From: Symmetrospora coprosmae
Taxonomy: Eukaryota > Basidiomycota > Cystobasidiomycetes > Symmetrosporaceae
Assembly (NCBI GenBank): GCA_008802785.1
Contig: VUYT01000028.1
Span: 1-64,000 of the forward strand
Length of the DNA: 64,000 nucleotides
Direction of reading: 5' to 3'
The notes under the pieces were generated by a model, which searched no databases, was not told where the DNA came from, and saw only the letters and a list, made by a program, of their open reading frames with translations. A program made the translations under genes and the position numbers. Positions 22,283-30,757 of this stretch are shown piece after piece; position 1 is the stretch's first letter; each line of letters starts with the position of its first letter.

Positions 22283-23662
22283 ATGTCATCTGCTGCTGCT
22301 GCTCCTGCCATGGGCACCTCCGCCCTCGACTCCATCGACGTTGATGTCGACCTCCTCGACACGAGCACCGGACCAAACGGTATTGCAGCATACGAGCTGC
22401 CCAGGAGCAAAGGTGCGCATTGCACACGTTCGCCATCTGGGCCAAGCTGCATCCCCCGACTGATCATTCGTGCTCTATGCAGTCCTCAAGCTCGCAAAAG
22501 CATCGGTGCGTCCTCGCTCCTCATGACCAAGAACTGGCCATACTCGATGCATCCCCGTCCCCTGAGCTGATTCTGACTTCTGCACACCTGCTCTGATATT
22601 GATGCTATGCCGGTACTACCGCATCGACAGCTCCCACCCACGGTAAAGATGCGTGAGTCGCGAGCTCGAGGTGCTCGAGACGGGAAGGACGCGTCGACAT
22701 CGATGGATGCGGCCCGCCGCTGACATTGGGCATCCACCGACCATACGCGCGCAGAGAAGGAGATTGCGCCTGCCATCACGCGCGCAAGCAGCGTGTTCAT
22801 CAGCTATCTCGCGACCCTGTGCGTGCCTCCATCTCGCGTCTCCACCGCATCCAGAGGCGCCATGCGCTGACTCTTTGCCCTCTATCGATGCAACCCCAGC
22901 GCACACGAGTCTGCACTCGAGCGAGGAGTCAAGACCGTCACGGCTGAGGATGTCCTCGATGCGCTCGACGCGCTCGACTGGGGCGAGGGCGACACGGAGC
23001 GGATACGCAAGGATCTCAAGAGGCATCTCCGGGGTGCGTCTATCTTCTCTCTTCTCCCTGGCCCTTGCCGGGGCAGAGGGCAATACTATAGCATCCGACA
23101 TGCACGCCGCTGACGGCCTGCATGCGTGCCACGCCCAACCTGCTCACGGACAGCCTACCGCGCCAATGCAAAAGCCAAGAAAGCCGGAAAGCCCTTGCCG
23201 TACCCTGCTGACACGCCCGAACACCCCATGGCACTGTCCCCGGACGCGCGACCGGGCACGACAGCAAGCTCTGCAGCGAGAGCCGTCGCCGGAGCAGCCG
23301 GCGAGAGCGCGCCAGAGGTTGCCGTCGTGCTCAACAAGGGCAAAGCACGCGCGCTGCCCGCCGTCGAAGGCGGAGAGGCGGATGATGCCGATGAGGCGGA
23401 AGCTGGGGCGACGCTGCTCCGAAACGATCTGGACGGCGAGGACGAGGCAGATGCGGATGTGGCAGACGAAGGGGAGGAATCGCCCGTCGACGAAGAAGAA
23501 GACGAGGATGAGCCTGAAGCGGGCGGCGAAGATGACGACGAGGAGGAGGAACAAGAGCCGGATGAGCCCGATGACGGCTTGCTGCAGGATGAGACTCTCG
23601 ATCAAGCCGGGTCAGACCGTAGTCTCGAAGGCGGGAGCGATCAAGACATGGAGGAGGACTAG
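22283..23662 (+). CDS. DPB4: DNA polymerase epsilon subunit Dpb4 / POLE3-like histone-fold protein
   Basis: Six exons (22283-22412, 22483-22505, 22631-22652, 22755-22818, 22900-23033, 23154-23662) give 293 aa with consistent phases. Two exons are only 23 and 22 nt. The spliced histone fold reads AAYELPRSKVLKLAKASLPP, then TVKMQKEIAPAITRASSVFI, SYLATLAHESALERGVKTVT and AEDVLDALDALDWGEGD. This order matches Dpb4/POLE3, which pairs with Dpb3 in polymerase epsilon and with chromatin remodelling complexes (family knowledge). After KAKKAGKPLPY comes a disordered tail of about 150 residues, strongly acidic near its end and much longer than the short acidic tail of yeast or human members. CENP- or NF-Y-type folds are less likely because of the ELP...KL.KAS signature. 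Confidence 0.85.
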
Positions 23663-23923
23663 GCCGGACACGATGCGATCTTTTCGCACGGCCCACCAGT
23701 TGAGGCCGAGCTTAAAATGTGATGCAACGCGAGCACGGTCCAACACGTCCCATATCGGGCAGTCTCTCTCATATTGCACGGTCTCTCTACGTATATGTCA
23801 TCGCTCCGTCTTTTTCGCTACCACATCACTGGTCTCAGCCGACCTTCTCTCCTGCTCCTGCTAAAGGCTATCTAGCTGGTGCTCCGCAATCTGCGCGACG
23901 GTCCGCGGTCGCTTTGCTTGAAT

Positions 23924-25842
23924 CTAGAGCTCGTCGGCAATGCGCTGGGTGACGCTCGCGGCCGCGCTGCTGACCTTGCTGGCGATGCTCGTGGCCGACG
24001 CGTATCCCTCGGACGTGGCCGAGTCGACGCTAGCGGAGGCCTGGCTGGCGGCGCTGACTGCGCTCTTGCTGGCGCCGGACGCAGCGCTGCTGACGCTAGC
24101 GCTTGCACCCGAGGCGGCTGCGTACGCCTGGTCGACGTAGTCAGCCGCAGCCCCAGATGCAGACGACGCGGCGCTGTATCCGGCATTCGAGGCGGACGAG
24201 GCCGACTTGCTGGCGGCCTTGGACGCGGAGGAAGCCGAGGCCGACGCGAGCTTGGACGCCGACGACGCGGACGCAGCTGCGATCTTGGAAGCGGACGATG
24301 CGGACGCGGCGGCGACCTTGCTGGCGGACGAGGCCGACTTGCCAGCGCTCGCAGTGACCGAAGATGCAGCGCTTCCGGCGGCAGCGTACGCGCTCGAGCC
24401 AGAAGCGGCAGCGGCGTTGCCTGCGGACTGGGCAGCGCCGGACACGGCGGAGGCCGCGGAGACGACCGAGCCAGATACGGCTGACGCGGCCGAAGCGACA
24501 GAGGCGGAGACGCCAGACGCAGCGGAGGCGGCTGAGCCGGAGACGCCAGAGGCAGCAGAGGCGGCCGAGCCAGAAAGGCTGGACGCGGAAGAAGCGCTGC
24601 CAGTCACTGCGGCCGCGACGCGAGACGTGGCCGAGTCTACCGACGCGCTCGCCTCGGAGACAATGCTGCTTGCGCTGGCTCTGGCCGCCGTAAAGGCTGC
24701 GAGGATGTTCTGGCGCATCTGGAGGTCGTCGAGCTGCTTGCCTGCCATGGTGCCTCGCTTGCTGCTGAGCTTCTGCAAGCGCGCAAGCTCGGTCTGGGCC
24801 CACTCGACATTCGTGTTGAGCTTCTCCATGACGCGCAGGTAGTACGACGCGCCCGCGCTCGAGGCTTCCGATGCCGCAGAGCTGGCAGACTTGGATGGCG
24901 TGAGGGAGGCGGCGAGCTCGCGAGCCTGCGATAGGATCGAGTCACGGGCATCGGTCGAAGTTGCCAGGAAGCTGGCGGCGAGGGCATCAAGGGACGGGAC
25001 ACGGCCGGCCTGGCGTGCATTCGCAAATGCGTCAGTCTAGGTCTGCTACTCGACGACAGAGAGCGGAGACTGCGCACGAGCTGGTTGAGGAGACCGCCGG
25101 CGGTTCGGTGGGTCCCGGCGTGGTTGTTGATGTACTCGATGAAAGCCTCCTCAGTCCTGGCTGACTGGTAGTCGAGGGGTGCGGATCCGTCAGCGGGGAA
25201 GAACTGAGGGGCAATAAATGCATCCTATCAGTCTGTGTTCCTTGGCTGCCGTCCAAGCGGAAACGGGCCGCACCTTCAGCGTTGGGTAGCCCTTTACGCC
25301 GAATCGCGAGGCCACGGGACGGTTGTCGGCATTGTCAGCGTCGACCTGGGCGATGAGGACACCCTCCTCGTCCTTGAAATCCTGAGCAAGCTTCTCCCAT
25401 GTTGGCTCGAGGGATTCTGCGCGAGCAAGCTGTCAGCCTTTGCGGACCCGAAGCGGTTGGTCATCGGTGATGTCAGACTGGGCGGCGGGAAGAGACTCAC
25501 TGCAGTGGCCGCACCTGGACCGCGATGGAGAGACGGGCAGAATGAATGTTGGAGGGTGTCAGTCCTGTGCGGTCCGTTTCCCCCTCGCCATGTCCCTGTG
25601 CCTATCCCTGCGCCTGTCCAGCCCTCATGCCGCCGCCGGCCAGGACTGCCGGTGCATCGCAGGCCGATACTCTCGAGAACTCACCAAGGCGCGTAGAAGG
25701 CGACGAGGGATGCTTTGCCCTTGATGGCGCTGTCGAACGTCTGTGCAGTCAAGTGCTTGCCCGTCTTTACGTCCTCGAGCCCGGCATAGACTGCAGAGAT
25801 GCACGAGGTCGCGATGACCAGGAACGAGGTGGTGAATCGCAT
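23924..25842 (-). CDS. ER protein disulfide isomerase (Erp38-like) with Ala/Ser hendecad tail and ADEL
   Basis: Five exons (25685-25842, 25501-25514, 25274-25416, 25078-25203, 23924-25036) give 517 aa. A signal peptide (MRFTTSFLVIATSCISAVYA) precedes one thioredoxin domain with [20 protein letters not shown] and FGVKGYPTLKFFPADG. A helical ERp29-C-like domain follows (FANARQAGRVPSLDALAASF ... YLRVMEKLNTNVEWAQTELA ... LDDLQMRQNILAAF). This matches fungal one-thioredoxin PDIs. The remaining ~210 residues are almost pure Ala/Ser/Gly/Val in 11-residue repeats, ending in RIADEL, a likely ER-retrieval signal (ADEL). The 14-nt exon 2 encodes just the CGHC active site. Intron 4 is only 41 nt. Confidence 0.88.
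24170..24680 (-). repeat. 33-bp/11-residue Ala-Ser repeat array in the PDI tail
   Basis: At protein level one block has units GSAASAASGVS, GSAASAASGVS, ASVASAASAVS and GSVVSAASAVS. A second has ASSASKVAAAS, ASSASKIAAAS, ASSASKLASAS and ASSASKAASKS. At least eight to nine 11-residue units are recognisable, corresponding to 33-bp repeats that have drifted in sequence. Unlike CCGTCT-type arrays, the frame is kept throughout. Confidence 0.85.
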
Positions 25843-26249
25843 CTGGCGTGGGGAGGACAGGAAGCGCGAGTGAGTTCCAATGGACTGAGCGCAGGGGCAG
25901 ACTGTCGATGTACTCACCGTTGGCTGCGAGGTTGTTCTGGATACGGTGTTGGAGCAGGTCGAAGGGGACAGGGGAGGAAGATCAGCGTCTTGCGCGCCCC
26001 CACCCGGTGTGACGTGGTGAGCCAGGGAGGAAAGCAAGGGTGGCAGTGACAACGACAGCGGGTAGGGCGGGGAGAGCGTGTGCTTCATACTTGCGATGCG
26101 GGTGTGCCCTTCATTCCTCTGATGACCCATCTGCCTGTTGCCTGTTACCTGTTACCTGTTGCATCTTCCAGCGCCTCGCCGGCCCGCCTGCTGAGATCCA
26201 ATGCTGCGACCACTTCGCTCTCACGCATCCACATTTCCCAACCGCAAGC
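25843..26249. promoter_or_regulatory. Divergent promoter, PDI / CCNDBP1-like, with short tandem repeat
   Basis: A 407-bp space lies between outward-facing genes. It contains a small tandem repeat at about 26131-26162 (units CCTGTTGC/CCTGTTAC, about four copies). I looked for an obvious unfolded-protein-response element but cannot assert one. Confidence 0.45.
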
Positions 26250-27721
26250 ATGCCTCGAGGAGCTCAGGCGAAAGCGGCAAAGGCAAGAGCAAGAGCGAAA
26301 GCATCTGCTTCTGCTTCTGCTTCTTCGTCGAGCTCAGCTGCAGCCACGGCCATGTCGCCTGCAGCGGCAAAGGGAAAAGGTGTGAGCCTCTCCTGCTCAC
26401 CCACCGCTATTGCAGCGCCTGTGGGCTGGGCTGAAGCAATTCGCATGGAACAACAGAACCCGCACTGCGGAGCTTGTACGAGTTCTCCGAGATGCTCTCG
26501 CAGACGAGCGCCTCTCTCCCCGCCGTTTCGTCCGACCTGGTTGCCAGCAGACCTTCTAGTAAGGACGCGAGCGGCGCCCTCCTCGACATGCATACGTTGT
26601 TCGCCCAGCTTTCGAGCGAGGTGACGGCCCTCTCGCTGGCTCTGGCACCCCCGAGCGAGTCCTGGGACGCCGTCACGGCCACTTGCGGCAAGCTGCAGAC
26701 GACATGCGGCAAGACTCTCTACTGCCTGGGCGTCCTGCGCCAGCCTCCAGCCGCATCCTCGAGCGCGAAGAGACCCGCCGAGCCGCTCCTGGGCCAGCAG
26801 TACCGCAACGCCGTCACCTCCGTCTTTGACGCGCTGGAATCGATGATCTCCGAGTGCCTGATGTCGTACACGGACGCCCGCCTCGTGCAGAACAAGGGCA
26901 AGATCCGCCCGCAGGACCGCCAGCAGATCCTGAACTGCACGTCCGTCGTCTGGAAGATGGTCGAGTGGACCACAAAGTTTCCGCGAACAGAGGAGGAGGC
27001 GTTTGAGCGCGCGTGGAAGGACGTGCTCGAGACGGCCGAGGACTCGATGGACGAGGTAGACACCCTGCTCGCGAGGGGATCGGTGGACGACAGGGGCGAG
27101 GTCCGGCATCGGACACTGGGTACTTTTGACGACGAGGAGGCGGAGGACGAGGACAGTGCCGGAGAGGAAGGAGGAGCGCACCAGGGTGAATACTACGACG
27201 ATGTAGACCGGGCGCACTCGCTCGCCGGCCAGCTGGAGGACGATCTCTGGGGCGACGATGGCAACGACAGCAGCCCGATCAACAAGGTCGAGTACGAGAC
27301 GATACAAGCTGCGCACGCCCTCTTAATGCTTGGGCAGTCCCTCATGAAACGCGTCCCTGCTGTCATCGCTGCCCGCCCTGGCCTCCCACTCGCGGCACTC
27401 AACAGCATCGCGCAGGACCTACTCGCAGCGCAGGACGAGCTCGTGTGCCAGCTCACTCCGGAAATCGATCCGGCCGAGGTAGAGCTCATGACGGAAAGCT
27501 ACGCGGAGAAGGCGCAGGAGCTCGTGTCACTCCTGCTGGGCGGGAGATCCGGGGTGGACGATCTGACGGACGGCTTGAGCGGGCTGTCCGTGCTCGGGGT
27601 AAAGATAGGGACGCCCGCTTCTGAACCCGACTCGGACGATATCAAGTGGTTGGCAGACTTTGCAGGACAACTAGAACGGGCGGCAACCGCGGTGAAGGAG
27701 AAGTGCGCTACGCAGGGGTAG
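26250..27721 (+). CDS. Cyclin-D1-binding protein 1-like (GCIP family)
   Basis: Two exons (26250-26379, 26457-27721) around a 77-nt intron give 464 aa. The N-terminus is Ala/Lys/Ser-rich (KAAKARARAKASASASASSS). The GCIP-like helical domain begins at PALRSLYEFSEMLSQTSASL. It includes LYCLGVLRQPP, YRNAVTSVFDALESMISECL, QDRQQILNCTSVVWKMVEWT and AFERAWKDVLETAEDSMDEV. An acidic insert (DDEEAEDEDSAGEEGG) follows, then a second helical part (AAHALLMLGQSLMKRVPAVI). This matches fungal CCNDBP1-like proteins. Animal members bind cyclin D1 and HLH factors; the fungal role is unknown to me. Confidence 0.8.
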
Positions 27722-28203
27722 TAGTCTGAAAGGGGTGGACTGACGTTGTCGAAGCGTGTACGTACATGACCCTGCAACGAGAAGACAGCAGAAGCGCGAA
27801 GCATGCAAAGTCGGCTCTGCGGAGCGTACCGCGTTACCCGCTAAACCTTTTTCGCTCCGTCGTCTTCTGACCCATTCTTCCGCTTCTTCTCTTTCTGGGG
27901 CTACAGGAGCAGAGGCAACTTTAGTGCGATCGGGTCCCTCCTCGCTCTCGCTTCCCAGTCTCTCCTTCTCTTCTACTATCTCGTTTCTCTGCATCTCACT
28001 ACACGACCCCCATTATATCAGATCTGGGACCCTTCGCCTCCCTTCCGCTACAGTCTACGCAAGGCGAAGCAGAGTGTGTTCTGCCTCCCGTCAGCTCCTA
28101 CCCTCCGCTCGCTCGTGAGAGCCCCTTACGAAGCGTCGTGGAACATCCGCTTCTGGCGTGGTCGAAGCCCCTCCGCCACTCCTCCCTTCGTCCAAAGCGA
28201 AAG
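27722..28203. other. Intergenic region, pyrimidine-rich promoter of the two-module gene
   Basis: 482 bp with a C/T-rich plus strand between about 27845 and 28000 and an AT-rich CATTATATCA at 28011-28020, which could serve as a TATA-like element. A minus-strand open frame here (27671-27994) mirrors the pyrimidine tract and is probably not a gene. Confidence 0.5.
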
Positions 28204-30320
28204 ATGCAGACCAGACACGGCCGGGTCCCCGACATATTCGACGGTCAGCTCGCATACTCGGACAAGCAGGAAGAGGTCCCGTTCAAGCAGTGGAGCGAAA
28301 CTCGGCGACAGCTCGCTGACCCGAACTTAGCTCCAACGGATGCTTTGGCTCCACGAACAACGTCGGCATCCACCTACCTCAGAAGCTACTTTGTATGCGT
28401 GGGCGTCGTGCATACCTATGGTAAAACGAAGATGGAGCCCCTGTGAGCGTGCGTGCCTGTCGTTCGGAACAAGGCGGGCGCTGAGCATACTAGGTCCCCT
28501 CTGTACGACAGAGCACCCCACCACAGTCACAAGTGGAACGAGAAAGGAACCTGGTGTCGCTTCTGCAACGGCAGGGTACGAGCTATCGCTGCTTTCAATA
28601 AGGATAGTGCCTACGCCCATTTCTGGAGGGAAGCGTGTCCTGGTCTGCGCGGGGATGACCTCAACGTCTTCATCCAGGCCATCAGGAAAGCGGACTTTGC
28701 AGGGCGGTGAGACATCACTCCAAGATGACCCGATGATCTCCGCTTCGAGCTGACTTGTCACTCCGTCCGCGCTCTGCAGCTATCCTGCGCGTGCAGACTT
28801 GGGTACCCCGGAGGGCAGAGCAGCAGCCGCAGCCGTCAGGACCGCAGCCGTCAGGACTACAGCCGGCAGGACTGCAGCTGGCAGGGATTCCGCCGGCAGA
28901 AAGACAAGGCCGATGACTCGGAGGAAGATTCATGCGACGAGAGCGAAGACGAGTCTGTACCCGATGCGCTCAGGGACCCAGCTCTTCGACGGGCATACCA
29001 CGCCACTCCCGCTCGCAACAACCTCCTGTTAGGGCAGAAAGCTCTCATCTGGAGACCAGATAGCAGCAGGGATGTGCGATTGTGGGAGCTACAGGCAGTG
29101 AAGGCCTGGGATCAGACGAAAGCGGAATTGGCAGCAGGCAAGCCTACCAGAGAAGCCCTGTGCGAGAAGTTCGGTGACGACTGGTCCTACTTGCAGTCAT
29201 ACACCATCGACCATGATCGCGTCGGACCGCATGAGAAGTACAAGTCCCACGTTTGCTGCATGTAAGTAAGCTGGCTTGGCGCGGAATTCCAAAGCGTACC
29301 GGAGAAAGACTGACCTGCAGTCGATGTTTCCGCTCGATTCGTAGCAACTCGTGCGACGGGCAGCCTCATCCTTGCGGATGGTACTGCCGCTTCTGCCAGA
29401 CTCGCTACAGCACGAAGTGGACCTTCCACTTTTCTCGCTTCTTTGAGCATATCAGCGACTACAGGTGCCCGGTCCTGCCGAGAGCCGACGTGGTCATCCT
29501 GGTCGAAACCATCAAGGAAGTCGATGCCCACTTCTTCAATCCGAGCGGCAGCCCTCAGTCCCCTTCTTGTCGCAGGGAGACGAGCTCAGAGAACGTTGGT
29601 GAATCGTCCGGGGCAGCCAAGTCTGGCACGCATTCGGAGAGGCAGAATGAGATTACGGCCACATCTAGCAATGTCGCAAGGCCCGCAAATCGGAACCCGG
29701 GATGCGCATTAGAGGGTTCCGAATCGGACGACTCCATCCCCTCGTTGTCGGTCGGGCGAGCCGCGTCTACCCAGCGAGACTTGTCCGAGGATGTCGAGAT
29801 GTCGGGATCGCCAGCGGACGGAAAGCTCTCGGCCACAACCGGCAAGAAGCGCAAGCGAGAGGACTCAGATCAACGTGGTGGCTCCGCTCAGGGCCCGAGC
29901 GGTGCACTTTCGAGCGGAGCCGGCAGAACCGCAGTCCGCAAGGGTTCGGTTGCCAGCAGCACACCCTCTAGCAACGGTACGATCAGACCTGCCCTGGAAG
30001 GCGGGGCACCAGCAAACCAGCCAGCCGCACAAGTAGAATACGATCCTTTGGCTTCCGTTCAAGCCAGCCTCGATAAGCTGAACATGTCGAAAGACGTCGT
30101 CCGAGCCAAGTGCACGGATCAAGAGTGGATCGACAACTTCGATGAAGTCCACCGTCACGTACGTGATTCAAGCTGGACGCTCGCCTTGTCAATTGCACTC
30201 GCTGATGCGGATTCCTCCGGTGTCTGCACGGACTTATGCTGTTTGCTGCTTCAGGATCTCGATCCCTACGAGAGGATCGATCTACGCATGGCTCTCAAGA
30301 ATCTCCTCAAGCGACGATGA
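28204..30320 (+). CDS. Novel CCHC zinc-finger family member, two modules
   Basis: Five exons (28204-28442, 28512-28706, 28797-29261, 29321-30158, 30255-30320) give 600 aa. Module 1 is FDGQLAYSDKQEEVPFKQW ... YLRSYFV ... KMEPL, a phase-2 intron, then TWCRFC ... HFWREACPGLRGDDLNVFIQ AIRKADF. A linker with SRQD repeats and an acidic DDSEEDSCDESEDE follows. Module 2 is more diverged: LLLGQKALIW ... YLQSYTIDHDRVG, a phase-2 intron, then GWYCRFCQTRY ... FEHISDYRCPVLPRADVVIL VETIKEVD. The remainder is disordered with a KKRKRED nuclear-type motif. It ends in a tail (SVQASLDKLNMSKDVV ... ERIDLRMALKNLLKRR) that may be SAM-like. The next gene downstream is a tandem relative. Function unknown. Confidence 0.78.
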
Positions 30321-30757
30321 CCTCGCCAAAGAGTTCAGCCCCTCGACGTCAGGGATCGCAAGGTCACTCCATTGTGCCTATTCGCCTTCTGTTGCGGGGG
30401 ATAGCAAAGCAGATATTCGTGCAAGCTCTCCTGTCATGTTGCGGATAATCCGTCTGAACGCAGCTGTGCACTACTGTAACGCGCTCCTTCGCTGAGAATG
30501 ACCATACATATGTCACGAACAGATGAGGTGCTCGGCTGTTGCTGACCGCTCTGTACTATAGTGCTTTGGGATGTCGCGCGCAATTGCGGGGCATGTCATC
30601 TGTTTGGCACCCCTGTCCGCACATTCTCCGTCTCCGTCGAAATTTCTGGGGCGACCCGTTGTGCGGTGTGTTGTTTTGTTCGCACCATCTGCACACACCT
30701 AAGTACGCTCGTACGTAGCTCAACGCGTTGCCGTAAGATCGCTAAGATCGCTTCGCC
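30321..30757. other. Intergenic region between the two tandem family genes
   Basis: 437 bp on the same strand as both neighbours. No gene, TATA box or long repeat seen. Confidence 0.5.

Noticed and set aside
23144-23605. Minus-strand hydrophobic frame opposite the Dpb4-like tail
   Set aside because: It is the complement of Asp/Glu codon runs, which always read as Leu/Phe/Val/Ile-rich on the other strand.
27671-27994. Minus-strand open frame rich in Glu and Arg
   Set aside because: It mirrors a C/T-rich promoter tract on the plus strand, has no homology I recognise, and overlaps the end of the CCNDBP1-like gene.
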